From Paenibacillus sp. FSL H3-0469 (GTDB taxonomy: Bacteria > Bacillota > Bacilli > Paenibacillales > Paenibacillaceae): 64,000 nucleotides of DNA. The translations under genes and the position numbers were made by a program. This document shows, piece by piece, positions 8,325 to 18,231 of the stretch. The DNA lies in contig NZ_CP150302.1 in NCBI RefSeq assembly GCF_038051945.1, positions 6,758,001 through 6,822,000 on the forward strand, in the 5' to 3' direction. Within the stretch, counting starts at the first letter, position 1; every line of letters begins with the position of its first letter. Under the pieces are notes generated by a model, which was not told where the DNA came from, did no database searches, and saw nothing but the letters and a program-made list of their open reading frames with translations.

Positions 8325-9485
8325 TTAAGCTTCAGTAACCTTTTTGCCGAAAAAAACTTTCAGCGCCTGATACACTTCCTTCTTATCCTTAATCACATAA
8401 TGCATGAACTGCTCCTGCTTCAGGTGGCGGTAGGCGGACATCAGGGTGCTGCTGCGGTTGTACTGGTTCACCTCACCGTAGCCGAACATATTGCTGCGCT
8501 TCAGCAGCTCGCCGATCAGCTTGACACAGCGCTCATTGTCGGAGGTCAGATTATCGCCATCCGAGAAATGGAAGGGATAGATGTTGTACTTGGCAGGCGG
8601 ATAGCGGCTGTCGATAATCTCCAGGGCTTTCTGGTACGCCGAGGAGCAGATCGTCCCCCCGCTCTCGCCCCGGGTGAAGAAGTCATGCTCGCTGACCTCT
8701 TTGGCTTCCGTATGATGGGCCAGAAACACAATATCCACCTTCTCATACTGGCGGCGCAGGAAGCGGGTCATCCAGAAGAAGAAACTGCGGGCGCAGTATT
8801 TTTCAAAAGTGCCCATACTGCCCGAGGTGTCCATCATGGCAATAATCACGGCATTCGAGTGAGGAACCGTGATGTCATCCCAGGTTTTGTAACGCAGATC
8901 ATCGGGGCTGATGCTGTGTATTCCAGGGTTGCCGCTGCTGGCATTGCGCCGCAGATTCTCCAGTAATGTTCGTTTCTTGTCGATGTTCGACATCATGCCT
9001 TTTTTGCGGATATCATTGAAGACAATCGATTTGACCTCAATCTCTTCCTTATCCTTCGGCTTCAGATGGGGCAGTTCCATGTCCTGGAACAGAATATCCT
9101 CCAGATCCTCCAGATCGACCTCGGCTTCAACGGTATCTGTTCCGGGCTGATCGCCCGCTTTATCCCCTTTGCCCGGCTGGGCCGACTGGGAATCGCGACC
9201 GAGGACATCGCCTACCTGGCTCTCCCCGTCCCCCTGGCCGACATGCTTCTGCTTGCGGAAATTATAAATAATCCGGTATTCATCCAGACTGCGGATCGGC
9301 ACCTTCACAATCTGCTTGCCGCCCGACAAAATAATGTTCTCTTCAGTAACCAGATCGGGCAGATTGCCCTTGATGGCTTCTCTGACCTTTTGCTGGTGAC
9401 GCTCCTGATCCTGATGGCCTTTGCGGTGAAGGGACCAGTCTTCTTTGGAGACGACAAAAGTGTATGGACCGGACGGCTGGGACAA
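8325..9485 (-). CDS. yhbH: Sporulation protein YhbH (UPF0229 family)
   Basis: About 386 residues. The N-terminus TFVVSKEDWSLHRKG and QDQERHQQKV and the central KVPIRSLDEYRI are hallmarks of YhbH. A von Willebrand A-like fold with MIDAS motif DTSGSM lies near residue 220. In Bacillus the gene is expressed during sporulation and is usually linked to the PrkA kinase gene; no prkA is visible here. The frame is open further upstream, but TTG at 9485 has GGAGG 9 nt ahead and gives a protein start that matches the family, so it is preferred. The middle, residues about 90-120, is a charged, Q/G-rich linker. Confidence 0.92.
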   Translation of the reverse strand: MSQPSGPYTFVVSKEDWSLHRKGHQDQERHQQKVREAIKGNLPDLVTEENIILSGGKQIVKVPIRSLDEYRIIYNFRKQKHVGQGDGESQVGDVLGRDSQSAQPGKGDKAGDQPGTDTVEAEVDLEDLEDILFQDMELPHLKPKDKEEIEVKSIVFNDIRKKGMMSNIDKKRTLLENLRRNASSGNPGIHSISPDDLRYKTWDDITVPHSNAVIIAMMDTSGSMGTFEKYCARSFFFWMTRFLRRQYEKVDIVFLAHHTEAKEVSEHDFFTRGESGGTICSSAYQKALEIIDSRYPPAKYNIYPFHFSDGDNLTSDNERCVKLIGELLKRSNMFGYGEVNQYNRSSTLMSAYRHLKQEQFMHYVIKDKKEVYQALKVFFGKKVTEA

Positions 9486-9599
9486 GGATGACCACCTCCC
9501 ATGGACTGTGTTATTCGGTATTGTCACTACGGAGACTAAGACGAAGCAGCAGGTTGTAACTAAAGTATATTCAGGGAGATGGGGGATATGTGAGCTGTA

Positions 9600-11285
9600 T
9601 TATTCACTGATTTCTTCCAGGAGCAGCTTGTAGGTATTAGAACGGGCCTCGCCGGAGTACCGCCGTCCGTCGATGGTGAATAGATACAGGGCGGCCGTAG
9701 AGCCTTGAAGATCCTTGCCCATATAATCCGCATTTATTTTGACAAAATAAGTGAGTGTGGAAGTCTGCCCCGCTTCCAGCGTTCCCAGAGCAACGGTTCC
9801 GCTATACGGCGTACCGGGTACAGTGATGGCGCTTATTGTAACGATATCGGGATCAATGACGGCACCCTGTGGCACAATCCGGATCACGGAGACCTCAGCC
9901 GGATAATTCCCGCTGTTGGACACGTAAATGTTGAATTCTGCGATGCCTCCAGGCTCGACAACGGGCGGCTCTCCCTCAATCTGGATCGAGATGATGGGCG
10001 TGAACAGCAACGTGGTCACCGCATTCGAGCGGGAGACCTGCCCGACATTGCGCCCGTCCGGCAGGGAGAATGTATACTGGACCACTCCCTGATTCTGAAT
10101 GGCCGGAGTCTGGCGGATATCGGTGGCACCCGGAATAGATACGAGAAAATCAATCACCATAACAGCGCCTGCCCGTAAGGTGCCCAGCGGGATTCCGTCT
10201 CCGGGGCGCACGCCCCTCTGAGGAACCCCGTCAATACGGACGCTGTCCCAGACGAACAGTACGCTGGGCGGAACGGCGTCCGTGAGCCGTGCGTTCACAG
10301 CCAGATTGCCGCTGTTATTCACAGTGAACTCGTACCGCAGATTGTCGCCGGGCGCTGCACTGTAGAGATCAACCTTCAGCCTTACCGATAATCCAGGCTG
10401 GATGACCGTAATCTGAACCGTATTGCTTGTGGTCGAGGTTCTGGTGTCGTTAGCGTCATAAGAGATTTGTGCGTTCGCCAGAATCACCGAGCCTGGAGGA
10501 TTCGAGCTCACCCGGACACGGTAGGAGATCTCGGAGACTGCTTCTGCAGGGAGCGAACCCAGCCCGATGCCTGATGCCGGGTCGGCCTCAGGCTGATAAA
10601 TCCCGCCAGCGATAACACTTCCGGGAAGTAAGGTGGTGCCTTCCGGAACGGGAAGCGTGACAATGACTCCGGTCAGCGGCCGGGTGCCTTCATTCCTGAG
10701 CTGAAGGGTATAAGTGACGACATCCCCAATGAAGGTTGTGGGGGTGCTGGCTGAGAGCAGGGAAGACAACTGGTAAGACAGCAGGGAGACACTAACCGGA
10801 TTGGAACGGATCTCCCCGTTTACCGCTCTGCCTTCAGGTGTATTGAAGGAATACGTGCCCACCGCCCTGTTAACCAGCTCGAGTGAAGGCGGAAGCGAGA
10901 TGACAATGACCTGGAAGGCGATACTTACTCCCGAATGAGGAGCGAGCAGGCCAAGGGGAATGCCGGAAGATGGAGTAACCCCCGGAAGGGGGACTCCGTC
11001 TCTAAGCACACTATTGGCAATGAACGAGACGCCCGGAGGAAGCACATCCGTGAGGGTGACAACTGCCCCGGTATTGCCGCTGTTCCTGGCGGTCACAGTG
11101 TAGACGAGCGTCTCCCCCAGGGAGGCGCTCGGGCGGTCTGCTTGCTTTTGCAGCGATAACACAGGGCCCACGACAAGCGTATTGACGGTATTGGAATAGG
11201 TAACCGAGTCGGTGCCCTCTGCTGAGCTGTACAGAACCATGGACTGATTACTTACGACAGGCTGGAGCCGTGAGCCGTCTGTCAT
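9600..11285 (-). CDS. DUF11-repeat protein, downstream part of a split locus
   Basis: 561 residues. It holds the last half of one DUF11 beta-sandwich domain and then four full ones (starting near VLSLQKQADRP, LSSLLSASTPT, LSVRLKVDLYS and ISIQIEGEPPV), each with the G-x-x-x-x-Y or F, N-x-G and GSV-like landmarks of the family. These four are more diverged from each other than the upstream domains. There is no signal peptide, membrane anchor or sortase motif. Its ATG overlaps the stop of the upstream giant gene (ATGA), and its first residues supply exactly the missing half of that protein's last domain (NQSMVLYSS...YSNTVNTLV). It is either translated by termination-reinitiation or is the 3' part of a frameshifted gene. 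Confidence 0.85.
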   Translation of the reverse strand: MTDGSRLQPVVSNQSMVLYSSAEGTDSVTYSNTVNTLVVGPVLSLQKQADRPSASLGETLVYTVTARNSGNTGAVVTLTDVLPPGVSFIANSVLRDGVPLPGVTPSSGIPLGLLAPHSGVSIAFQVIVISLPPSLELVNRAVGTYSFNTPEGRAVNGEIRSNPVSVSLLSYQLSSLLSASTPTTFIGDVVTYTLQLRNEGTRPLTGVIVTLPVPEGTTLLPGSVIAGGIYQPEADPASGIGLGSLPAEAVSEISYRVRVSSNPPGSVILANAQISYDANDTRTSTTSNTVQITVIQPGLSVRLKVDLYSAAPGDNLRYEFTVNNSGNLAVNARLTDAVPPSVLFVWDSVRIDGVPQRGVRPGDGIPLGTLRAGAVMVIDFLVSIPGATDIRQTPAIQNQGVVQYTFSLPDGRNVGQVSRSNAVTTLLFTPIISIQIEGEPPVVEPGGIAEFNIYVSNSGNYPAEVSVIRIVPQGAVIDPDIVTISAITVPGTPYSGTVALGTLEAGQTSTLTYFVKINADYMGKDLQGSTAALYLFTIDGRRYSGEARSNTYKLLLEEISE

Positions 11286-14200
11286 ATGACGATGACCTGG
11301 ACCTGGAAGGTTACCGTTGAGGTTGCTCCCGGTGCGATCGTTCCGATCAGGATACCGGTGCCCGGATTTGCTCCGGGACGAGGAGTGCCGTCTACAGTTA
11401 CGCTGCCTGTAACGAACTGGCTGCCGGCCGGGATCGGGTCAACGAGGACCACGTTGTTGACGGGAACAATGCCGTTGTTGGTGACGGCAATCGTATAAGT
11501 GATGATATCACCGACAACCGCATCGACAGCCGGAGTGCTCTTAACTGCGGTTACGTCCGGTGAAGAGACGGGGATGACCAGCGTATTCGATACAGCAGAT
11601 CCGGAGAGCGAGCGGCCATCCGGCGGCGTGAAGGTAAAGGTTGCGGCGGCCTGGTTCACCAGCTGCTGCGGTGAAGGCAGGGAAGCCAGCGTAACCTGCA
11701 GGGTGACGAGCATGGTAACAGTAGCGCCCGCTGGAACTGTACCCAGGTTGATTCCGGTAGTCGGATCAGCGCCGGGAACGGGCTGGCCGTTAACCAGTAC
11801 GCTGTTCGGAATGAATACAGCTCCCGCAGGGATGGAGTCTGTTAAGGTGACGACAGCCGCAAGATTGCCTGTATTGGTAACGCTGAGTGAATAGGTGACG
11901 GTATCTCCCACCGTCGCATTCGTGGTATCGGCAGCCTTCAGAATGCCGATAACCGGCTGGAATACCGGAGTGACCAGCGTGTTGGAATAAGAGGCACCCG
12001 AGAATGCGCCGGAGGTGAAACTGATGGAAGCCAGATTGCTTAGTGTGGCTGGATTGGGCAGTGTATTAACCAGGATGTTGAAGGTAACCAGAACGGTAGC
12101 TCCTGGAGCTATGGTTCCGAGCGAAATCCCGTTTGCCGGATTGCCCCCGGGCAGCGGAGTGCCGTCCACGACTACGCTGCCGGCCACAAAGGAAGAGCCG
12201 GCCGGAATGGGATCACTCAGCACGGCATTATTAACCGGTGCAATGCCGTTATTGGTGACTGCAATGCTGTACGGAACGGTATCCCCCGGGACTGCATCAA
12301 TTACAGTAGTGCTCTTGGCTACAAGAACATCCGGCGATGATACCGGAATCAGATTGATGTTCGAGCTGGCGGACTGGTTGAAGACGCGTCCATCCGGCAG
12401 CGTATAGTTGAAGGCGAGGATGGCCTGATTGCTAAGCTGCTGGCTGGCCGGCAGCGTGTCGATCACTACGGAGAACACTACAGTCAGCGCTGCACCGGCT
12501 GCAATACTGCCCAGGGTGATTCCGGTAGCAGGATCAGCACCCGGAGAAGGAAAGCCGTTAATCAGCACACTGTTCGGAACCAGAGTTGTACCTGCCGGAA
12601 TCGTATCGGTCAGCGTGGCTGAGGCCGCATAGTTACCTGAATTGCTTACATTGACGGTATACACAATGGTGTCGCCTACCGTTGCATTTTGAGCGCTGGA
12701 GCTCTTGGCTGCGGCGATGATCGGCTGGAATACCGGAGTGGTCACAATATTGGAGAAGGCCGCACTGGACAGGGCGCCGGAAGTGAAGCTGGCTGAGGAC
12801 TGATTGTTCAGTAACCCGGAAGGAGGCAGTGCTGTAACCGTCACGTTGAAGGCCACTGTGACGGAAGCCCCGGGAGCGATACTGCCTATGGTCACCCCCG
12901 TAGCCGGTGAAGCCGCAGGGCGTGCCACGCCATCCACGAGCACGCTGCCCGGAACGAAGGCGGTCCCGGCAGGCAGAGCATCCGTGAATACCACATTATT
13001 GACTGTCGCAATACCGTTGTTGGTTAAGGTTACGGAATACGAGATGGTGTCTCCGATATTGGTTGCGGTGGTTGCGGTAGTTTTGACGACAGCCAGGTTC
13101 GGGTTCGAGACCGGCAGGGTCACGGTATTAGTGAGGGAAGAGCCTCCCAGGGTTCTTCCGTCCGGCAAGGTGAAGCTGGAAGCCACGGTTCCCTGGTTGA
13201 CCAGAACCTGCGGCGATGGCAATGAAGTGATGACCACCGAGAATGTGACAGCTACAGCCGCTCCCGGAGCGATGGTGCCTGCGGCAATTCCTGTGGAGGG
13301 ATTAGCCTGCGGCAGAGGCAGCCCGCCGATTAGCACACTGTTCTCCTCAAAGGTAGTCCCGGCCGGAATATTGTCCGTGACCGTCAGGCTGGCTCCATAG
13401 TTGCCCGTATTGCTGATGTTAATGGTGTAGGTCACGGTATCCCCGACTGTGGCATTGGTGGTACTTGCAGCTTTGGCTGCTGCGATCACCGGCTGGAAGA
13501 CGGGGACCGCCACAGGGTTGGAGAAGGTCGAGCCGGCGAAGACACCTGAGGTATAAGTGACGCTCGCCTGATTATCAATGGAGGCATCTGCAGGTACGGA
13601 GGCGACGGTGACACTGTAAGAGACAACGGCTGAGGCACCAGAGGCAAGCGTACTGACTGGAATCCCTGATGCCGGATGGGCATTAGGGAACGGAACCCCG
13701 TTCACGGACACGCTGCCGGGCACAAAAGTGGCTCCATCCGGTGTTGGATCGCTGAGGATCACATTGTTTACCGGGTCTGCCCCGTTATTCGTGATATCGA
13801 CGGAATAGGCAATGGTGTCACCGATTGCTACTGAAGTGGAAGCGGTGCTCTTGACCACCGACAGGTTGGGGGCAGAGACGGCGATGGTTACGGTATTGGA
13901 GACGGCGCTGCCGCTGAGCAGCCGGCCGTCAGGCGGTGTGAAGGTATAGGTAGAAGCTGCCTGATTGACCAGCTGCTGCGGGGACGGCAGGGACACGATG
14001 AAGACCGTGAAGCTGACCGGTACACTTGCCCCGGGAGCGACAGTTCCGACAGTAATTCCGGTATCCGGTGCAGCCCCCGGCTGAGGAAAACCGCCGACAA
14101 TAACGCTGTTAGGGTCAAAGGTAGTACCAGCCGGGATATTGTCGGTTAACGTAACATTGGCGGCCAGGTTACCGGTATTGCTGACCACAACGGTATAAAT

Positions 14201-17200
14201 GACCGTATCGCCAACTGTGGCGTTCAGGTCACTGGCGCTTTTGACAAGCGAGATCTGCGGCTGTGTGACCGGTGTGGTGGTAACATTGGACGATGAAGAG
14301 CCGGAGAAGACCCCGGAGGTGAAGCTGACGGTCGACTGGTTATTGACCTGTGAAGGAATCGGCATGGTTATTCTCACCTCGAATGTGACGGCAACGGAGG
14401 CTCCAGGCCCCAGGCTGCCGATTGGGATGCCGGCGGACGGAACTGCCAACGGCTGGGAGACGCCGCCGACAATTACGGTTCCGGGAAGGAACGCTGCATT
14501 CTCTGGCAAGGGATCGCTGAGAATGATGTTGCTGACAGAGGCAATACTGTTATTCGTCAGCACGGAGGTGAAGGTGAGGATATCACCGGTGACGGCATCA
14601 ATGGCATTGACGCTTTTGACCACACTGACATTTGGTGCCGAGACGGGTACGGTAAGGGTGTTCGACACGGTGTTACTGCCAAGCTGACGCCCATCCGGCA
14701 GGGTGAACGTGTAGGAGGCCGCTGCGGTATTGGGCAGCTGCTGGTTCGGGGGGAGCGCAGTAACCGTAACAAGGAAGCTGACTACGACGCTGTCACCCGG
14801 AGCAAGCGGACCCACCGGAATGCCGGTTAAGGGACTGTACCCCGGCAGCGGCGTTCCGCCTATACTTACGCTGTTGGTCTCGAATACCGTCTGCGGCGGC
14901 AGGGCATCGGTCAGATTCAGCATGGCCGCGATATTGCCGGTGTTGCTGGCCAGGATGGAGAAGGAGAGCAGACTGCCGACAGAAGCCTGCGCAGGATTTG
15001 AGCTTTTGACAAGTCCAATGACTGGAATGAAGACCGGGGTAGACACTGTATTAGACAGGGCTGTTCCGCTGAATGAGCCGGCCGTAAATGAGGCGCTGGC
15101 CCGGTTGCTCAGTTGTGGCGGGCTTGGAATAGAGGTCGCATTAACCTGGAAGACAACGATGCTTGTTGCGCCCGCAGCAAGTGTACCGAGAGCAATCCCG
15201 GCATTAGGATTGGCAGAGGGTACGGCCGTTCCGTTCACCGTGACAGTTCCCGCTACAAAGGCACTGCCTGCCGGAGCCGGATCAGACAGCACTACATTGT
15301 TAACAGCTACACCGCTGGGGTTGGATACAGAGACGGTGTAAGTAAGATATTCGCCTACAGCCACAGAGGTGAGATTGGCATTTTTGAGAATCGTGATGTT
15401 CGGGGCAGAGACCGGAATAGTTACCGTATTGGATACACTTCCACCGGACAGAGAGCGTCCGCTGGGCAACTGATAGGTGTAGCTGCTGCTGCCCTGGTCC
15501 GTCAAGGTTGCCGGAGACGGCAGGGATTGAACAGTGGTGAGGAAGGTTACGGTCAAGGCGGCTCCCGGTGCTACGGACCCGAGCGGAATTCCGCTTACCG
15601 GAGAATCTGACGGACGGACCACGCCGTTTACGGTGACGCTTCCGGCGACGAAGGCAGATCCGGCAGGAATCGTGTCAGTTAAGGTTACCGTTGCTGCGAG
15701 ATTGCCGGTATTTTGGACTTGCAGGGTATACAGCGCATTTCCCCCAACCGTGGCGCTGCCGGGGCTTGCGCTTTTGGTAATACCGATCACGGGCTGGTAT
15801 ACGGGAGTCAAGGTTGTGTTGGACTGTGTGATGGCGTTGAAGGACCCAGAGCTGTAAGAGGCCGATGACTGGTTAGCGAGCTGGCCGCTTCCCGGCACAG
15901 AGTTGACACTCACCTGGAAGGTTACTGTTACGCTGGTCCCTGGCGCAATGGTGCCTACGGATATCCCCGAAGCCGGATCAGCAGCTGGCCGGGCAGTTCC
16001 CGCCACCACCACGCTTCCCGGCACCAGAGTGCTGCCCGCGGGTATCGGATCAGAGAGTACAACATTCGTGACGGCGACGATTCCGTTATTAGTAACCACA
16101 GACGTATATTGCAGGGTATCGCCTACAGCGACATCCGGGAAGCTGGCGCTTTTGACAAGGGCGACATTCGGCAATCTGACAGGTATGGTGAGCGTATTGG
16201 AGGCTGCCGTACCGTTCACTGTCCGCCCGTCAGGAACCAGGAAGGTATAGGCGGCTGTAGCCTGGTCAACGAGCTGCGGAGGAGAGGGCAGGCTGTTCAC
16301 CAGCACGCGGAACTGGACGGTCGAGCTTCCTCCTGCTGCGATGGTGCCGATGGCGATCCCGGCGGCGGGATTACCCGCCACAGGCGTACCGTTTACCGTG
16401 AAGCTTCCCGGAACATAGGAGCTGCCTGCAGGAATGTTATCCGTGAGCGTAGTAGTGGCGCCGATATTGCCGGTATTGGAGATTTGCAGAGTGTAGAGAA
16501 TCTGGTCTCCGACGGTTGCGTTGGTAGTATTGGCGCTCTTGACAATGCCGAGAACCGGAGAATATACCGGCAGCGATTGTGTATTGGATGGAATAACCCC
16601 GCTCACAATCGGGCCTCCGGCCACACTCTGGAAGGTGAAGGCGGCGGTGGCTGTGTTGGGAACGAACTGCGGATTCGGCAAGGAAGTCACTCTGGCTTGA
16701 TAGGTAACCGTTATAGAAGTGCCAAGGGCCAGCGATCCCAGCGGGATGCCGGAGGTTATATCATAAGTCGGCCTGGAAACACCGGCCACCACCACGCTTC
16801 CTGCGACAAAAGTAAGACCTGCCGGTAAGGTATCCGACAATACAACACTGGCTGCACTTGCCGTACCGGTATTGTTGACCGTTACGGTGTAGGTGACCAG
16901 ATCGCCTACGATAGTACCGGCGACATTTGCGCTTTTGGTCAAGGAGATCTTGGGAGCATTGATGTCAATTTGCAGCCCGTTGGCGTTAACGACATACGCA
17001 TCGCCTGAAGTAGTCAAGGTCAGGAGTGCAGAGGACTGGTTATTGACCAGACGCGCAGAGACATCCACATTCGTGATATCCCATCCCTGCCGCCCCCCGA
17101 CAATGTTGGAGCCCGGACTGCCGTTGGTCTGGTTGCGGGTACCGAACGTTCCGGTCGTATTCAGATTGCCGGCATCATTGTTAATCTGTGAGGCGAAGAA

Positions 17201-17992
17201 GTTGTTAGCAAAGTTGTTAGGCCCGGACAAGGCGACCTGGGTGGCGGAGGTAGGGCCGAAAAGCGCCTGGTCACCCGAGCGGTTAGCATCTCCTTCCTGG
17301 GCGCTGAACTGGATACGTCCGCCTAGCGCGCCGGTAACCGGTGTGGCGAAGCCGGTAATGGTGGTGACCACCGGAGCCGAGGAGGCTTGGACAAGGACTG
17401 CGCCTGCGCGCAGAGACATGTTGCGGAAGGGCAGCGACGGATTCTGGTAGATGACGGCAAGTGTCCAGCCCGCATGGTTGGCAGTGGAATCACCAGGAAT
17501 AACAATAGTCCCGACTACACCGCCAGTGACATAGGTTCCGGCACCGGAGGCTTGAATGGTGCTGGTGACATTGGCGGAACGGACATACGCGAGTGCCCCG
17601 CCACCCAGATCCACCGAATTGGCTGTGGCTGAATCGGGGGTGACACTGACCGTGTTCCCGAGCGGTGTAGTAAAGGATACAGGGTTGTTGATTGCCGCGG
17701 TGAGATTGACGGTGCCGTTAACATAGGAACCGCCCCAGATCAGCTCGGCATACAGAACCGTGCTTCCGGCAGGGAGTACTAGAACTGCTGCTGAACTGTT
17801 GCTCTGATATAAACTGGTAGTGCCGGCAGGGTAAGTGCCGTATACAGAAGCTGTATTGATCGTAGAGAAGCCTCCGATACTGTCCTGTGTACCCGGTACA
17901 CCGGCAATTTCAGAGCGGCTTAGTCCCAGTGTGTTGCCTGTGAAAGTGATGGCGCCTGTTGCATTAACCGTAGACCGAACGACTAGAGGAAT
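11282..17992 (-). CDS. Giant DUF11-repeat protein, upstream part of a split locus
   Basis: About 2236 residues. A non-repeat N-terminal region of about 350 residues (GAITFTGNTLGLSRS, AELIWGGSY, GWDITNVDVS) is followed by 15 DUF11 domains of about 125-130 residues. The domains alternate between two subtypes: one with NTGN..A..TLTD.IPAG, the other with NNG...VNNVVLSDPIPAG. The last domain is cut in the middle (ends VTFQVQVIVI). No signal peptide or anchor is visible, which suggests a spore-surface or mother-cell product rather than a secreted adhesin (inference). AAGGAGG (18007-18001) lies 8 nt before ATT 17992, giving MPLVVRSTVNATG. The only standard start in frame, GTG 18001, lies inside the ribosome site. 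Confidence 0.85.
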   Translation of the reverse strand: MPLVVRSTVNATGAITFTGNTLGLSRSEIAGVPGTQDSIGGFSTINTASVYGTYPAGTTSLYQSNSSAAVLVLPAGSTVLYAELIWGGSYVNGTVNLTAAINNPVSFTTPLGNTVSVTPDSATANSVDLGGGALAYVRSANVTSTIQASGAGTYVTGGVVGTIVIPGDSTANHAGWTLAVIYQNPSLPFRNMSLRAGAVLVQASSAPVVTTITGFATPVTGALGGRIQFSAQEGDANRSGDQALFGPTSATQVALSGPNNFANNFFASQINNDAGNLNTTGTFGTRNQTNGSPGSNIVGGRQGWDITNVDVSARLVNNQSSALLTLTTSGDAYVVNANGLQIDINAPKISLTKSANVAGTIVGDLVTYTVTVNNTGTASAASVVLSDTLPAGLTFVAGSVVVAGVSRPTYDITSGIPLGSLALGTSITVTYQARVTSLPNPQFVPNTATAAFTFQSVAGGPIVSGVIPSNTQSLPVYSPVLGIVKSANTTNATVGDQILYTLQISNTGNIGATTTLTDNIPAGSSYVPGSFTVNGTPVAGNPAAGIAIGTIAAGGSSTVQFRVLVNSLPSPPQLVDQATAAYTFLVPDGRTVNGTAASNTLTIPVRLPNVALVKSASFPDVAVGDTLQYTSVVTNNGIVAVTNVVLSDPIPAGSTLVPGSVVVAGTARPAADPASGISVGTIAPGTSVTVTFQVSVNSVPGSGQLANQSSASYSSGSFNAITQSNTTLTPVYQPVIGITKSASPGSATVGGNALYTLQVQNTGNLAATVTLTDTIPAGSAFVAGSVTVNGVVRPSDSPVSGIPLGSVAPGAALTVTFLTTVQSLPSPATLTDQGSSSYTYQLPSGRSLSGGSVSNTVTIPVSAPNITILKNANLTSVAVGEYLTYTVSVSNPSGVAVNNVVLSDPAPAGSAFVAGTVTVNGTAVPSANPNAGIALGTLAAGATSIVVFQVNATSIPSPPQLSNRASASFTAGSFSGTALSNTVSTPVFIPVIGLVKSSNPAQASVGSLLSFSILASNTGNIAAMLNLTDALPPQTVFETNSVSIGGTPLPGYSPLTGIPVGPLAPGDSVVVSFLVTVTALPPNQQLPNTAAASYTFTLPDGRQLGSNTVSNTLTVPVSAPNVSVVKSVNAIDAVTGDILTFTSVLTNNSIASVSNIILSDPLPENAAFLPGTVIVGGVSQPLAVPSAGIPIGSLGPGASVAVTFEVRITMPIPSQVNNQSTVSFTSGVFSGSSSSNVTTTPVTQPQISLVKSASDLNATVGDTVIYTVVVSNTGNLAANVTLTDNIPAGTTFDPNSVIVGGFPQPGAAPDTGITVGTVAPGASVPVSFTVFIVSLPSPQQLVNQAASTYTFTPPDGRLLSGSAVSNTVTIAVSAPNLSVVKSTASTSVAIGDTIAYSVDITNNGADPVNNVILSDPTPDGATFVPGSVSVNGVPFPNAHPASGIPVSTLASGASAVVSYSVTVASVPADASIDNQASVTYTSGVFAGSTFSNPVAVPVFQPVIAAAKAASTTNATVGDTVTYTINISNTGNYGASLTVTDNIPAGTTFEENSVLIGGLPLPQANPSTGIAAGTIAPGAAVAVTFSVVITSLPSPQVLVNQGTVASSFTLPDGRTLGGSSLTNTVTLPVSNPNLAVVKTTATTATNIGDTISYSVTLTNNGIATVNNVVFTDALPAGTAFVPGSVLVDGVARPAASPATGVTIGSIAPGASVTVAFNVTVTALPPSGLLNNQSSASFTSGALSSAAFSNIVTTPVFQPIIAAAKSSSAQNATVGDTIVYTVNVSNSGNYAASATLTDTIPAGTTLVPNSVLINGFPSPGADPATGITLGSIAAGAALTVVFSVVIDTLPASQQLSNQAILAFNYTLPDGRVFNQSASSNINLIPVSSPDVLVAKSTTVIDAVPGDTVPYSIAVTNNGIAPVNNAVLSDPIPAGSSFVAGSVVVDGTPLPGGNPANGISLGTIAPGATVLVTFNILVNTLPNPATLSNLASISFTSGAFSGASYSNTLVTPVFQPVIGILKAADTTNATVGDTVTYSLSVTNTGNLAAVVTLTDSIPAGAVFIPNSVLVNGQPVPGADPTTGINLGTVPAGATVTMLVTLQVTLASLPSPQQLVNQAAATFTFTPPDGRSLSGSAVSNTLVIPVSSPDVTAVKSTPAVDAVVGDIITYTIAVTNNGIVPVNNVVLVDPIPAGSQFVTGSVTVDGTPRPGANPGTGILIGTIAPGATSTVTFQVQVIVI

Positions 17993-18028
17993 AATTTTCA
18001 CCTCCTTTTGAATAGAAGCTCTGACAGC

Positions 18029-18095
18029 AAGTGGAAACGGCTTTGCCGTCCTTGTAAAGGACGGTACCGTTTCAGCGAGAAATAGAAGGATAAGT
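18029..18095 (+). repeat. Dispersed hairpin element, copy 1
   Basis: About 67 bp. GAAACGG, GCCGTCCTT, AAGGACGG and CCGTTTC form a long nested hairpin, followed by the constant tail CAGCGAGAAATAGAAGGATA. A near-identical copy lies in the opposite orientation at 62134-62199. This copy sits just upstream of the giant DUF11 gene, between it and the methyltransferase gene. Confidence 0.85.
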
Positions 18096-18231
18096 TATCA
18101 TGTGAAACAAATAAATTCTTCTATTTTCAAAAAAAAAGCAGACCGGCTCCTGTGTGAGCCGATATGCCATCTTGCTTGTGTTGTATTAGCCTATGTTCCT
18201 TTGTGGGCAATCTTGTATGTCCATCTGAATT

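Noticed and set aside
11286..17632. Many long plus-strand frames opposite the DUF11 genes
   Set aside because: Antisense shadows of a repetitive, stop-poor minus-strand gene; Pro/Thr/Val-rich and repeated with the same period.
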